A stretch of 64,000 bases of DNA from Streptomyces sp. CHD11 (GCF_018638295.1 NZ_JABTTS010000012.1:1-64000); one strand, 5' to 3'. Positions 10,899 to 19,553 are shown, counted from the stretch's first letter. Notes: a model not told the origin generated them from the letters alone. A program made the numbers and translations.

Positions 10899-11885
10899 TC
10901 ACCGGTCCTGCTGCAGGATTCCCGACTGTGCGATCAGGAAGCCCAGTTGCGCGCGGCTGCCGCTGCCGAGGGCGGAGGCGAGCTTGGCTATGTGCGCGCG
11001 GCAGGTACGGACGTTCATCCCGAGGCGGCGTGCGATCGCCTCGTCGACGTGGCCCTCGACGAGCAGTTTCGCGATGGAGTGCTGGATCTCGGTGATGCCG
11101 TCGGGCGCGGTCTCGTAGGGGGCGCCGGCGGTCAGCGGGACGGCCCTGTTCCACATGAACTCGAAGACCTTGACCAGGTAGCGGACCAGGCCGGGGTGGC
11201 GGAGTTCCAGGGCCACCTGCCGGTCCTCCCGGATGGGGATGAAGGCGACGGTGTCGTCGCAGATGATGAGCCGTTCGACGAGTTCGTCGATGGTGCGGTA
11301 CTCCACCTTGCCGTCGGTGAAGTGGTCGCCGTAGGCCAGCCGGTCGGGACTGAACCGGGCGGTGTGCTGGTAGAGAGTCCGTATGCGCACCCCGCGGTCG
11401 ATCAGCGGCCTGTCCCGTTCCAGTGCTTCCAGGAGCCGGTTCTCGGGGCGGCGGTGGGCGCTCGGCTGCACGGTGAGCATCTCGGAGTGGCACTGGGCGG
11501 TCGCCAGGTCGAGTGCGGAGTTGATGCGGTCGAGGCCTTCGAGCACGGTGATGGAGTGGGTCGGGCTCGTCTCCTGCGTGCTGATGTCCATGAACGGCTC
11601 GAAAGCCTCGGCGAGTGTGATGGACAGCCGCCGCTGCTCGGTTATCTCGCGTTCGATGGGGTTGAGCCGCTGGGCGAGGGCCACCGACGGCGGTACCGGC
11701 CGCAGCCGGCTCGCGTCGTCCGGGTCGGGATGGAGGAGGGCGAGTTCCATCAGGCAGGGGGCGGTCTCGGCCTCCGTGCGCGGTATGCGTCCGGCGCGGA
11801 GGGCGTCCGCGTAGAGGCGGCTCCCCTCCGGGCACAGAGCTGTCACCGTATGGGGATGTGTCGCATTAGTCCCGTTTGTTGCCAA
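10899..11885 (-). CDS. LuxR-type HTH regulator with TrmB-like sensor region, copy B
   Basis: This 328-residue paralogue of copy A faces it convergently. It shares ELALLHPDPDD, a central VLEGLDRINSALDLAT/EMLTVQPSAHRR region and a C-terminal LuxR-type helix-turn-helix (GMNVRTCRAHIAKLASALG). The start is TTG at complement 11883-11885. This choice rests on the match of its first residues (ATNGTNATHPH) with the ATG-started copy A, and a G-rich ribosome-binding stretch precedes it. Longer readings run back over the neighbouring peptide gene. It is transcribed divergently from the exported-peptide operon, the usual arrangement for a regulator and its target. That it regulates that operon is inference. 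Confidence 0.82.
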   Translation of the reverse strand: MATNGTNATHPHTVTALCPEGSRLYADALRAGRIPRTEAETAPCLMELALLHPDPDDASRLRPVPPSVALAQRLNPIEREITEQRRLSITLAEAFEPFMDISTQETSPTHSITVLEGLDRINSALDLATAQCHSEMLTVQPSAHRRPENRLLEALERDRPLIDRGVRIRTLYQHTARFSPDRLAYGDHFTDGKVEYRTIDELVERLIICDDTVAFIPIREDRQVALELRHPGLVRYLVKVFEFMWNRAVPLTAGAPYETAPDGITEIQHSIAKLLVEGHVDEAIARRLGMNVRTCRAHIAKLASALGSGSRAQLGFLIAQSGILQQDR

Positions 11886-11901
11886 AACTCCACCCCCCAG
11901 G

Positions 11902-11918
11902 GTCCTGAACGTGCAGGA
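11902..11918. promoter_or_regulatory. Candidate operator between regulator B and the peptide operon
   Basis: The 5-bp arms TCCTG and CAGGA at 11903-11907 and 11914-11918, separated by 6 bp, lie 17 bp upstream of the regulator start. They are in the 114-bp divergent intergenic region. The arms are short, so this is only a candidate. Confidence 0.3.
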
Positions 11919-11999
11919 ACATGATGCACCGATTGTGTGGCCATGACGTGCCCGAATGAGCCATCGTCTTATCCGACGGGGGATAGAGGGGACCTTCAA

Positions 12000-12197
12000 G
12001 TGAGGACGAAGCCGACTATGCGTAACAGAATGCTTCGCTCGGTGCTTGTCGCCGCCTTCTCCGCCGTTGTGGCCTTCGGCACCCTGGCCGGCCTCTCCGG
12101 CGCGGAGAGCGACGCGCACCACGTGGGCAGTAATCAGACCCTTGTGGTCGTCGACGACGCACCACTGGCCTTCCCGGCCGACAGCACCTGGGACTGA
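12000..12197 (+). CDS. Small exported peptide precursor, unknown function
   Basis: This is a 65-residue product from GTG 12000, with AGAGGGG 8-9 bp upstream. An in-frame ATG at 12018 would give 59 residues. It has a basic start (RNRMLR), a hydrophobic core (SVLVAAFSAVVAFGTLAG) and a likely signal-peptidase site near LSGAES. That leaves a mature peptide of about 25-30 residues ending APLAFPADSTWD. No cysteine is present. The stop codon overlaps the ATG of the next gene (TGATG), so the two are translationally coupled. A LuxR-type regulator is divergent. I do not recognise the family. Candidate roles include an extracellular signal or a peptide acted on by the downstream protein; both are inference. 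Confidence 0.65.
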   Translation: MRTKPTMRNRMLRSVLVAAFSAVVAFGTLAGLSGAESDAHHVGSNQTLVVVDDAPLAFPADSTWD

Positions 12198-12538
12198 TGG
12201 CGATGACCACACCACCCGACGACCGCTCCTTTCGCCGTGAGATGGCGACCGCCTACCGATCCGGATGGCACTTCATCGATCTGGTCACCGCCGTTCCGCA
12301 CAGTGGTGACTCGTTGATGGTGACCGTCTTCGGTGAGCCGGTCGTCGTCACGCGGGACGAGGACGGAGACGTGCGGGCGTACCGGTGTCTTCGGCGGCCG
12401 AGGGGCGCGCCGAAGCCCGTACGGTGTGCCGTCCGGTACGGAATGATCTTTGTGAACCTTGACCAGCGGGACCACCGGCAGGTGGAGTCCGACTCCCCCG
12501 CCGCCAGGACCATCTCGGCCACCCCCCGCAGCGCCTGA
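12197..12538 (+). CDS. Truncated Rieske-oxygenase-like protein without cluster ligands
   Basis: This 113-residue protein resembles the beginning and end of the Rieske domain of aromatic-ring-hydroxylating oxygenases. Visible features are GDSLMVTVFGEPVVVTRDED, then DVRAYRCLRRPRGAP in place of the usual CxHRGA segment, then VRYGMIFVNLDQ, the hallmark strand after the cluster. The second ligand pair (CxxH) and its loop are absent, and the CxH histidine is replaced. It therefore cannot bind a standard 2Fe-2S cluster. It overlaps the peptide gene stop (TGATG) and is followed by a strong terminator, so the two genes form a short operon. It may be a decayed gene or a repurposed fold; tight coupling and the intact frame favour function, weakly. 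Confidence 0.6.
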   Translation: MAMTTPPDDRSFRREMATAYRSGWHFIDLVTAVPHSGDSLMVTVFGEPVVVTRDEDGDVRAYRCLRRPRGAPKPVRCAVRYGMIFVNLDQRDHRQVESDSPAARTISATPRSA

Positions 12539-12582
12539 CGCGATTCCCCCGTCGTAAAAAGATCGCGCAGGCGCTTCCCCCC

Positions 12583-12623
12583 GCAGCGGCGTCACCGTGA
12601 CCTGAACACGGTGACGCCGCTGC
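12583..12623. terminator. Bidirectional hairpin terminator
   Basis: A perfect 17-bp stem (12583-12599 with 12607-12623) has a 7-nt loop. It lies between the 3' end of the plus-strand peptide operon and the 3' end of the minus-strand PPOX gene. It can serve both convergent transcripts. No U-tract is present on either side. Confidence 0.85.
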
Positions 12624-12705
12624 AGTTCTGGGGACATTTCCGGGTATCGGGCGATCTCCCGATGGCCAGGATCCGTCGCTCGGCCGTGCGGACGGCGCCG
12701 CTACC

Positions 12706-13122
12706 TCACCCCCGCCCCATCGCACGGGTGAGGGTGATCTCGATGGCCACCCGGGAGGGGTTCGGCCCCGGCATCCGCCCGTAGCGCTCCGCGTACCGCC
12801 GCACCGCCTCCTCGACATGCTCCGGCTCCTCGCGGACCACCGCGCGCCCCTCCAGCGTCGCCCACCGCCGGCCGTCCACCTGGCAGACCGCGACGGGTGC
12901 CCCCGCCTCGCCCGCCGCCCGCACATGGCGCGCCTTCGCGCTCGTTCTGTTCGTGATGATCCGGGCCAGGAGCGTCCCGGGGTCGTAGGTCACTCCGACG
13001 GGTACCAGGTGCGGGGTGCCGTCCGGACGGAGGGTGGTCAGCGTGCACAGGTGCCGCTCGCGCCAGAAGCTGAGGTACGAGTCGTCCGGATCGCCGGGAT
13101 CCACCGAGTATGTGAGAGCCAT
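12706..13122 (-). CDS. PPOX-fold flavin/F420-dependent oxidoreductase family protein
   Basis: This 138-residue protein belongs to the pyridoxamine-5'-phosphate-oxidase-like split-barrel family, whose actinobacterial members often use F420. Typical elements are the N-terminal FWRERHLCTLTTLRPDGTPH strand, VPVGVTYDPG, a segment with TNRTSAKARHVRA, and WATLEGRAVV. The substrate cannot be told from sequence. It is transcribed toward the peptide operon and away from clpB. Its start lies about 40 bp from the HAIR operator of clpB, which could also influence it. Confidence 0.85.
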   Translation of the reverse strand: MALTYSVDPGDPDDSYLSFWRERHLCTLTTLRPDGTPHLVPVGVTYDPGTLLARIITNRTSAKARHVRAAGEAGAPVAVCQVDGRRWATLEGRAVVREEPEHVEEAVRRYAERYGRMPGPNPSRVAIEITLTRAMGRG

Positions 13123-13160
13123 GGCCCGGAACCTAGCCCCGCCACACTCCCATCCACCAC

Positions 13161-13181
13161 CTTGAGTGCAATAGACTCAAG
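13161..13181 (+). promoter_or_regulatory. Perfect HAIR operator for HspR (clpB)
   Basis: CTTGAGT-N7-ACTCAAG is an exact match to the HspR-associated inverted repeat consensus. It lies 87 bp before the clpB start codon and 38 bp upstream of the divergent PPOX gene. It places clpB in the same HspR regulon as the dnaK operon in this window. Confidence 0.95.
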
Positions 13182-13268
13182 TTTGTGTACGCTGACGGAG
13201 TCAGCAGCGTGGCCCGCGACGGGCCACGTCTGCGGTCGCCGAAGGTCGCCAAGGAGGAGAACGGACAC

Positions 13269-15869
13269 GTGGACGCCGAGCTGACCAACCGGAGCCGGGA
13301 CGCCATCAACGCTGCCGGGAACCGGGCCGTGACCGAGGGGCATCCCGACCTCACCCCCGCCCATCTGCTGCTTGCCCTGCTCACCGGGCAGGAGAACGAG
13401 AACATCACGGACCTGCTCGCCGCGGCCGACGCCGACCAGGCCGCCGTACGCGCCGGCGCCGAGCGGGTCCTCGCCGGCCTGCCGAGCGTCACCGGGTCCA
13501 CCGTGGCGCCGCCCCAGCCCAACCGGGAACTGCTCGCCGTCATCGCCGACGCCCAGTCCCGCGCCCGCGAACTCGGCGACGAGTACCTGTCCACCGAACA
13601 CCTCCTGATCGGCATCGCCGCGAAGGGCGGAGCCTCCGGCGAGATACTGTCCGGGCAGGGCGCCACCGCGAAGAAGCTGCAGGCCGCCTTCCAGAAGACG
13701 AGGGGAGCCCGCCGGGTGACCACCGCCGACCCCGAGGGCCAGTACAAGGCCCTGGAGAAGTTCGGCACCGACCTCACCGCCTCCGCCCGCGAGGGCAGGC
13801 TGGACCCCGTCATCGGACGGGACCAGGAGATCCGGCGCGTGGTGCAGGTGCTGTCCCGCCGCACCAAGAACAACCCGGTCCTCATCGGCGAGCCCGGCGT
13901 CGGCAAGACCGCCGTCGTCGAGGGACTCGCCCAGCGCATCGTCAAGGGCGACGTCCCCGAGTCGCTGAAGAACAAGCGGCTCGTCGCCCTCGACCTCGGC
14001 GCCATGGTCGCCGGCGCCAAGTACCGCGGCGAGTTCGAGGAACGCCTGAAGACCGTCCTGGCCGAGATCAAGGACTCCGACGGCCAGATCGTCACCTTCA
14101 TCGACGAACTGCACACCGTCGTCGGCGCGGGCGCCGGCGGCGACTCCGCCATGGACGCCGGCAACATGCTCAAGCCCATGCTCGCCCGCGGTGAACTCCG
14201 CATGGTCGGCGCCACCACCCTCGACGAGTACCGCGAGCGGATCGAGAAGGACCCGGCGCTGGAGCGCCGCTTCCAGCAGGTCCTGGTCGCCGAACCGTCC
14301 GTCGAGGACTCCATCGCCATCCTGCGCGGACTCAAGGGCCGCTACGAGGCCCACCACAAGGTCCAGATCGCCGACAGCGCGCTCGTCGCCGCCGCCACCC
14401 TCTCCGACCGCTACATCACCTCCCGCTTCCTGCCCGACAAGGCCATCGACCTCGTCGACGAGGCCGCCTCCCGCCTCCGTATGGAGATCGACTCCTCACC
14501 CGTGGAGATCGACGAACTCCAGCGCGCCGTCGACCGGTTGCGGATGGAGGAACTGGCCATCGGCAAGGAGACCGACGCGGCCTCGCTGGAACGCCTGGAG
14601 CGCCTGCGCCGCGACCTCGCCGACAAGGAGGAGGAACTGCGTGGCCTCAACGCCCGCTGGGAGAAGGAGAAGCAGTCCCTCAACCGGGTCGGCGAGCTGA
14701 AGGAGAAGCTCGACGAACTGCGCGGCCAGGCCGAACGCGCCCAGCGCGACGGCGACTTCGACACCGCCTCCAAACTCCTCTACGGCGAGATCCCGGGCGT
14801 GGAACGCGACCTGGAGGCCGCCTCCGAGGCCGAGGAGGAAGCGGCCGCCGTGGACACCATGGTCAAGGAAGAGGTCGGCGCCGACGACATCGCCGACGTC
14901 GTCGCCTCCTGGACCGGCATCCCGGCCGGCCGCCTGCTGGAGGGCGAGACACAGAAGCTGCTCCGCATGGAGGACGAACTCGGCAAGCGTCTCATCGGCC
15001 AGGCCGAGGCCGTACGCGCCGTCTCCGACGCCGTACGCCGCTCCCGCGCGGGCATCGCCGACCCCGACCGCCCCACCGGCTCCTTCCTCTTCCTCGGCCC
15101 GACGGGCGTCGGCAAGACCGAGCTGGCGAAGGCCCTCGCCGACTTCCTCTTCGACGACGAGCGGGCGATGATCCGCATCGACATGTCGGAGTACAGCGAG
15201 AAACACTCCGTCGCCCGCCTGGTCGGCGCGCCCCCCGGCTACGTCGGCTACGAGGAGGGCGGCCAGCTCACCGAGGCGGTCCGCCGCCGCCCCTACAGCG
15301 TCGTGCTCCTCGACGAGGTCGAGAAGGCCCACCCCGAGGTCTTCGACATCCTGCTCCAGGTCCTCGACGACGGCCGTCTCACCGACGGCCAGGGACGCAC
15401 CGTCGACTTCCGCAACACCATCCTGGTCCTCACCTCCAACCTCGGCAGCCAGTACCTGGTCGACCCGCTGACCACGGAGGCGGAGAAGAAGGAACAGGTC
15501 CTGGAGGTGGTCCGGTCCTCGTTCAAGCCCGAGTTCCTCAACCGCCTCGACGACCTGGTGGTCTTCTCCGCCCTCACCAAGCCCGAACTGGAACGCATCG
15601 CCAGGCTCCAGCTGGAGTCCCTCGCCCGCCGCCTCGCCGAACGCCGGCTCACCCTGGACGTCACCCCCGGGGCACTGGCCTGGCTGGCCGAGGAGGGCAT
15701 GGACCCCGCCTACGGCGCCCGCCCGCTGCGCCGCCTCGTGCAGACCGCCATCGGCGACCGCCTCGCCAAGGAGATCCTCTCCGGCGAGATCAAGGACGGC
15801 GACACGGTCCGCGTGGACCGCTTCGAGGACGGCCTGCTGGTGGGACCCGCGACGGGCAAGACGCTCTGA
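13269..15869 (+). CDS. clpB: ATP-dependent disaggregase ClpB (Hsp100)
   Basis: ClpB threads aggregated proteins through its hexameric pore and works with DnaK, DnaJ and GrpE to refold them. The 866-residue product has an N domain (to about 145). The first AAA+ domain carries GEPGVGKTA near residue 207. A middle coiled-coil lies at about 410-530. The second AAA+ domain carries GPTGVGKTE near residue 610, and the conserved C-terminus is present. I chose GTG 13269 because AAGGAGGAG precedes it by 9 bp and the protein then begins at the family's usual [11 protein letters not shown]. An upstream in-frame GTG at 13185 would add 28 residues and sit almost on the operator. Regulated by HspR. Confidence 0.97.
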   Translation: MDAELTNRSRDAINAAGNRAVTEGHPDLTPAHLLLALLTGQENENITDLLAAADADQAAVRAGAERVLAGLPSVTGSTVAPPQPNRELLAVIADAQSRARELGDEYLSTEHLLIGIAAKGGASGEILSGQGATAKKLQAAFQKTRGARRVTTADPEGQYKALEKFGTDLTASAREGRLDPVIGRDQEIRRVVQVLSRRTKNNPVLIGEPGVGKTAVVEGLAQRIVKGDVPESLKNKRLVALDLGAMVAGAKYRGEFEERLKTVLAEIKDSDGQIVTFIDELHTVVGAGAGGDSAMDAGNMLKPMLARGELRMVGATTLDEYRERIEKDPALERRFQQVLVAEPSVEDSIAILRGLKGRYEAHHKVQIADSALVAAATLSDRYITSRFLPDKAIDLVDEAASRLRMEIDSSPVEIDELQRAVDRLRMEELAIGKETDAASLERLERLRRDLADKEEELRGLNARWEKEKQSLNRVGELKEKLDELRGQAERAQRDGDFDTASKLLYGEIPGVERDLEAASEAEEEAAAVDTMVKEEVGADDIADVVASWTGIPAGRLLEGETQKLLRMEDELGKRLIGQAEAVRAVSDAVRRSRAGIADPDRPTGSFLFLGPTGVGKTELAKALADFLFDDERAMIRIDMSEYSEKHSVARLVGAPPGYVGYEEGGQLTEAVRRRPYSVVLLDEVEKAHPEVFDILLQVLDDGRLTDGQGRTVDFRNTILVLTSNLGSQYLVDPLTTEAEKKEQVLEVVRSSFKPEFLNRLDDLVVFSALTKPELERIARLQLESLARRLAERRLTLDVTPGALAWLAEEGMDPAYGARPLRRLVQTAIGDRLAKEILSGEIKDGDTVRVDRFEDGLLVGPATGKTL

Positions 15870-15907
15870 GTCCGGCAAGCCGCTCTGAATGAGGAACTGC
15901 GCTTTTC

Positions 15908-15939
15908 GGGCCCGATGTCCCTCTGGGGACGTTGGGCCC
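15908..15939 (+). terminator. Terminator downstream of clpB
   Basis: An imperfect hairpin pairs GGGCCC (15908-15913) and GTCCC (15917-15921) with GGGAC (15926-15930) and GGGCCC (15934-15939). The short TCTG loop lies between the arms. It starts 38 bp past the clpB stop codon. Confidence 0.65.
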
Positions 15940-16066
15940 GTCCCTCACCGGGTACCCCGCCCTTGACCGGATCGAGTCAGCCCTCGGCTGACAGGCCTGT
16001 CGGGGCTTGCCACCCCCCTCCCCGCATGAGGGAGGATGGCGAGATCCGTACGAAGGGAAAATCACG

Positions 16067-16597
16067 GTGACCATCGACCCGTCCTCGATTCCGAACTTCG
16101 GGGGCAAGCAGCCCGAGCCGCAGCCGCAAGGGCCGGCGGGCCCCGTCGTCCCGGATCAGGACCTCGTGAAGCAGCTCCTCGACCAGATGGAGCTGAAGTA
16201 CGTCGTCGACGACGAGGGTGACCTCGCGGCGCCGTGGGAGCAGTTCCGCACCTACTTCATGTTCCGCGGTGAGGAAGACCAGCAGATCTTTTCCGTCCGG
16301 ACGTTCTACGACCGGCCGCACCAGATCGACGAGAAGCCCCAGCTGCTCGAGTCCATCGACGACTGGAACCGCCGCACCCTGTGGCCCAAGGTGTACACCC
16401 ACACCCATGACGACGGCACGGTCCGTCTCATCGGTGAGGCCCAGATGCTGATCGGCATGGGCGTCAGCCTGGAGCACTTCGTCTCGTCGACGGTCAGCTG
16501 GGTGCGGGCCGCGATCGAGTTCGACAAGTGGCTCGTCGAGCAGCTCGGCCTGGAGCAGGACGTCAACGAGGCGGACAAGCCCGAGGACGACGCGTAG
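16067..16597 (+). CDS. YbjN-domain protein (type III secretion chaperone-like fold)
   Basis: This 176-residue acidic cytoplasmic protein carries a YbjN/T3SS-chaperone-like domain over about residues 40-160. It is recognisable from DQDLVKQLLDQMELKYVVD, the FMFRGEEDQQIFSVRTFYDR strand pair and the LIGEAQMLIGMGVSLEHF helix. YbjN-type proteins are small dimeric folds linked to stress responses; the molecular function is unknown. I chose GTG 16067 because GAAGGGAAA stands 6 bp upstream. A longer reading from 16007 lacks a ribosome-binding site. It sits alone between the clpB terminator and a long hairpin. Confidence 0.8.
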   Translation: MTIDPSSIPNFGGKQPEPQPQGPAGPVVPDQDLVKQLLDQMELKYVVDDEGDLAAPWEQFRTYFMFRGEEDQQIFSVRTFYDRPHQIDEKPQLLESIDDWNRRTLWPKVYTHTHDDGTVRLIGEAQMLIGMGVSLEHFVSSTVSWVRAAIEFDKWLVEQLGLEQDVNEADKPEDDA

Positions 16598-16640
16598 TCC
16601 ACTCCGCTTGCGGTGGTACCGCGACGTACGAGCAGGCAGT

Positions 16641-16712
16641 CCACGGGGAGAGCCCGGACCGGACCTGTCGACCTCCCACGGTCGGCGGATCCGGGCCGGG
16701 CTCTCCCCGTGG
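16641..16712 (+). terminator. Long hairpin downstream of the YbjN gene
   Basis: A perfect 17-bp outer stem (16641-16657 with 16696-16712) encloses a 38-nt interior. The interior can itself pair partly (CCGGACCTGTCGACC with GGTCGGCGGATCCGG). The whole therefore forms an extended imperfect hairpin of about 72 nt, starting 43 bp after the YbjN stop codon. Confidence 0.7.
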
Positions 16713-16782
16713 GTGCCCCCGGGCCGGCCGGATCCTGCGGCCGGGGTGCCGCCGCACCGCGCCGGCCGGGGAGTATCGCGTC

Positions 16783-17196
16783 ATGAGAAGACGTGCCGGT
16801 CTCGCCACCGTCCTGTTCACCGCATCCGTTTCCCTGCTGGGGGGCTGCACTCCGGGTTCCGGCACGGCCGGTGACCGCTCCGCCGGGTCCCCGCGGCCGA
16901 ACGCCACCACCACGGTCGCCCCCGACTCCGCCGCGCGGCTCGCCGACCGCTACCGGAAGGCGGGCGGGAGCGAGGACGTGTACGGCATCCAGCGCGCCGA
17001 CGGCCCCGGTGGCGTGCCGGTGCTGACCGTGTGGACGCGCGACGCGGACGACGATGCCGAGCCCTTCGACCGCCTGAAGGTCTCGCTCACCGACTACCTG
17101 GGGCGCGAGGAAGGCGTGGATCTGAGCGAGGGGTATCTGATCGACGTGTTCGGACCGGACGGAAGCCTTCAGCACCGCCTGGACGCGCGCCCCTAG
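16783..17196 (+). CDS. Small lipoprotein, unknown function
   Basis: This 137-residue protein has a lipoprotein signal peptide, with lipobox LLGGC and acylated Cys at residue 22. A serine/threonine/proline-rich linker follows, then a small domain with DRYRKAGGSEDVYGIQR and VLTVWTRDADDDAEPFDRL. I do not recognise the domain. ATG 16783 was chosen because GGGGAG ends 9 bp upstream and the signal peptide starts normally. Reading further back would only extend into the hairpin region. It is anchored outside the cytoplasmic membrane; its role is unknown. Confidence 0.75.
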   Translation: MRRRAGLATVLFTASVSLLGGCTPGSGTAGDRSAGSPRPNATTTVAPDSAARLADRYRKAGGSEDVYGIQRADGPGGVPVLTVWTRDADDDAEPFDRLKVSLTDYLGREEGVDLSEGYLIDVFGPDGSLQHRLDARP

Positions 17197-17298
17197 GGTG
17201 CGAATCCGTCCGGCGCGAACCGGGAGACGCGAGCCCCGCCCCGGATCCCGTCCGCGGCCCCGGTCCGTTCGGGCCGTCGGCTGTCTATTCTTGTGACC

Positions 17299-17916
17299 AT
17301 GACAGCCCAGCCTCCGGAGCCCTTCTCGCGCCCCGCGCCCTCGGGCGAACTCCGCGCCTCCCACGACGACCGCGAAGCGGTGGTGGAGCAGCTGCGCGAC
17401 GCGGCAGCCGAGGGGCGCATCGACCTCGACGAGCTGGACACGCGCCTGGAGCAGGCACTGACCTCCAAGACCTACGCCGAGCTGGCCGTCCTGACCGCCG
17501 ACCTGCCGCAGCAGCAGCCCGCCGCCGACCTGCCGCCCCTGGTGCTCAGGGGCGGCCTCCACGGAGCATCCCGGGGCCCCGGACGCTGGGAGGTCCCCGG
17601 GCACGTTGTCGCTCAGGGTGGCCTGGCGGGGGTGAAGCTCGACTTCACCGGGGTCGAGTGCCGCCTCGCGGAGGTCAGGGTGGAGGCGTACGGGGAGGCG
17701 GCCGGTGTCACGATCGTCATCCCCGACGGCTGGGCCGCGGACACCAGCGCCATCGACCCCGGCATCGGCGGCCTGAAGGACAAGACCACGTCCGACCGGC
17801 TTCCGGGCACCCCGCTGATCCGGCTCACCGGGTCCGGCGGCATCGCGGGCGTGGTCATCCGCCACCCCAACCGCTGGGAGCGCCGCAAGCTGAGCAGCAA
17901 GCCGGCACAGGGCTAG
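17299..17916 (+). CDS. DUF1707 domain protein
   Basis: This 205-residue protein begins with a short unstructured segment and the actinobacterial DUF1707 domain (about residues 17-70). The domain is recognisable from LRASHDDREAVVEQLRDAAA, GRIDLDELDTRLEQAL and KTYAELAVLTADLP. The C-terminal half is beta-rich, with repeated short strands (GVKLDFTGVECRLAEVRVEA, GIAGVVIRHP), like the DUF2154/cell-wall-active-antibiotic-response fold often joined to DUF1707. No membrane segment is seen. Its stop codon overlaps the stop of the convergent ATP-binding protein by 3 bp. Confidence 0.8.
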   Translation: MTAQPPEPFSRPAPSGELRASHDDREAVVEQLRDAAAEGRIDLDELDTRLEQALTSKTYAELAVLTADLPQQQPAADLPPLVLRGGLHGASRGPGRWEVPGHVVAQGGLAGVKLDFTGVECRLAEVRVEAYGEAAGVTIVIPDGWAADTSAIDPGIGGLKDKTTSDRLPGTPLIRLTGSGGIAGVVIRHPNRWERRKLSSKPAQG

Positions 17917-18533
17917 GAGACGTGTCCGAGCGGTAGCCCGTCACCCGCCTGGGGCGGGTCCGTGGACACCTCCGCCCACACCGTCTTGCCGACGGGCAGG
18001 CGAGGCGCCGACCCCCAGCGCACGGCCAGGGCTTCCACCAGGAGCAGCCCCCGGCCGGACTCACCTTCCGGACACGACGAGGGTGCGGTCGCGGGCGGCC
18101 GCTTCGCGGTGGCGGCGTCCGCGACCTCGACCCGGACCAGGCCCGCCGGCTCGTCGAGACCGATCCGCAGGCCGAAGTCCCGTCCCGGCACCCGGCCGTG
18201 CCGCACCGCGTTCGCCGCGAGCTCCCCGACGACGAGGGCGATCGCGCACGACGCGTCCGACGCGGGCGGGTGGCCCCAGGTCTCCATGCATCGGACGGCG
18301 AAGTGCCGTGCGAGCTGCGCACCTCGGGACGATGAGGTGAACTGCGCGGCGGCCGAGGGCAGCCCACTCCCCTCGCCGACGAGCGTGACGAGGTCCGACG
18401 CGGGAGGCGCGGAGTTCCGCCGTGGCCCGTCTCCAGAGGTGATCGTTCCTGTGAGCACGGCTTCGCCCGTCCTTCTCGATAGAGCCCGAGAGATGTCTCG
18501 CGGAGTGCACGAGTCATCGCTTTCCGTGTTCAA
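17913..18533 (-). CDS. Anti-sigma-factor-like ATP-binding protein (HATPase_c_2)
   Basis: This 206-residue protein has a GHKL-type ATPase domain of the RsbW/SpoIIAB-like class common in Streptomyces. The N-box appears as VVGELAANAVRHG near residue 105, and GRGLLLVEALAVRWG forms the nucleotide lid. The usual D-x-G of the second motif reads ADAAT, so it is altered. In Streptomyces such genes lie divergent to an XRE-DUF397 pair, as here. The group is thought to act in developmental or stress signalling, but the kinase or anti-sigma target is unknown. The 75-bp divergent gap to the XRE gene should hold both promoters. Confidence 0.82.
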   Translation of the reverse strand: MNTESDDSCTPRDISRALSRRTGEAVLTGTITSGDGPRRNSAPPASDLVTLVGEGSGLPSAAAQFTSSSRGAQLARHFAVRCMETWGHPPASDASCAIALVVGELAANAVRHGRVPGRDFGLRIGLDEPAGLVRVEVADAATAKRPPATAPSSCPEGESGRGLLLVEALAVRWGSAPRLPVGKTVWAEVSTDPPQAGDGLPLGHVS

Positions 18534-18608
18534 GGTTCATCGGTTCGCCCTACGCTCGACAGGAGGCGCAGGCTTACCTTTCAGGCCATAAGGAACGGAA
18601 GTGACGCT

Positions 18609-19553
18609 TTGGCCAATGGAATTGACCCCAGCGCGTCGATGGCGGCGCTGTTCGGTGCGCGGGTGCGCAGGCTCCGTACGGCGGCCGGACTCACCCAGGC
18701 CGAACTCGGCGCGAAGACGCACGTGGTGAGCACGCGGATCACGCAGATCGAGCGGGCGTCCGGGGCGAAGCCGACGCTGGAGCTGGCGCGTGCGCTGGAT
18801 GCCGTCCTCGGTGCGGAGGACCTCCTGGTCGAGCTGTGGCCGTACGTGTACCGGGAGGCGTTTCCGGACTGGTCGCGGAAGTTCATGGAGTACTCGGAGC
18901 GGGCGGTGGTCATCCGCGAGTACGCGGCTCATGTGGTGCCGGGCTTGTTGCAGACGGAGGACTATGCGCGGGTCGTACTCGGTCTAGACGCTCTGCTGGA
19001 TGACGAGGAGCAGTTGGAAGAGCGCGTAGCGGCCCGCTTGGGACGGCAGGACCGGTTTGGCCCGCCCAACCGGCCGGAACTGTGCGTGATCCTGGATGAG
19101 TCGGTACTGAGGCGCCCGATCGGCGGCCATGCCGTGATGCGAAAGCAGTTGGCACGACTGCTCGACGCTGCTGAAGGGCATCACATCACTGTGCAGGTAC
19201 TGCCGTTCGACCAAGGCGGGCATGAGGCCATGGGCGGCTCGCTGACGGTCCTGTCCCTGCCGGACGGTTCAGAAGTGGCCTACACCGAGGGTTCGGACTA
19301 CGGCCAACTTATCGAGGAACCAGTCAATGTCAGTCGCTACAAGCTGATTTACGATCGGCTACGGGCGGCAGCCCTGCCGCCGCTCATGTCACTCGACATG
19401 ATCCGGTCCACGATGGAGGGCAACTACCGTGGCGTACATGTCCCGTCCCGATCTGACCGGCGCCGCCTGGCGCAAGAGCAGCTACAGCAATCAGGCAGGT
19501 GGCAACTGCGTGGAGGTGGCGGACGGATTCCCCGGCGTCGTCCCCGTCCGTGA
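18609..19553 (+). CDS. XRE-family regulator with DUF5753 domain
   Basis: This 314-residue protein has an N-terminal XRE helix-turn-helix (about residues 15-70: VRRLRTAAGLTQAELG, STRITQIERASG). A DUF5753 sensor domain follows from about residue 95 to 275 (VPGLLQTEDYARVVL, DESVLRRPIGG, ITVQVLPFDQGGHEAMGGS). It is read from TTG 18609 (M-A-N-G), which gives the family's usual N-terminus. The last 40 or so residues are arginine-rich and read through the following DUF397 gene in another frame, an overlap of 125 bp. Homologous systems pair XRE, DUF397 and an ATP-binding protein. Lower local GC between 18960 and 19350 suggests a different history from its neighbours. Confidence 0.85.
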   Translation: MANGIDPSASMAALFGARVRRLRTAAGLTQAELGAKTHVVSTRITQIERASGAKPTLELARALDAVLGAEDLLVELWPYVYREAFPDWSRKFMEYSERAVVIREYAAHVVPGLLQTEDYARVVLGLDALLDDEEQLEERVAARLGRQDRFGPPNRPELCVILDESVLRRPIGGHAVMRKQLARLLDAAEGHHITVQVLPFDQGGHEAMGGSLTVLSLPDGSEVAYTEGSDYGQLIEEPVNVSRYKLIYDRLRAAALPPLMSLDMIRSTMEGNYRGVHVPSRSDRRRLAQEQLQQSGRWQLRGGGGRIPRRRPRP

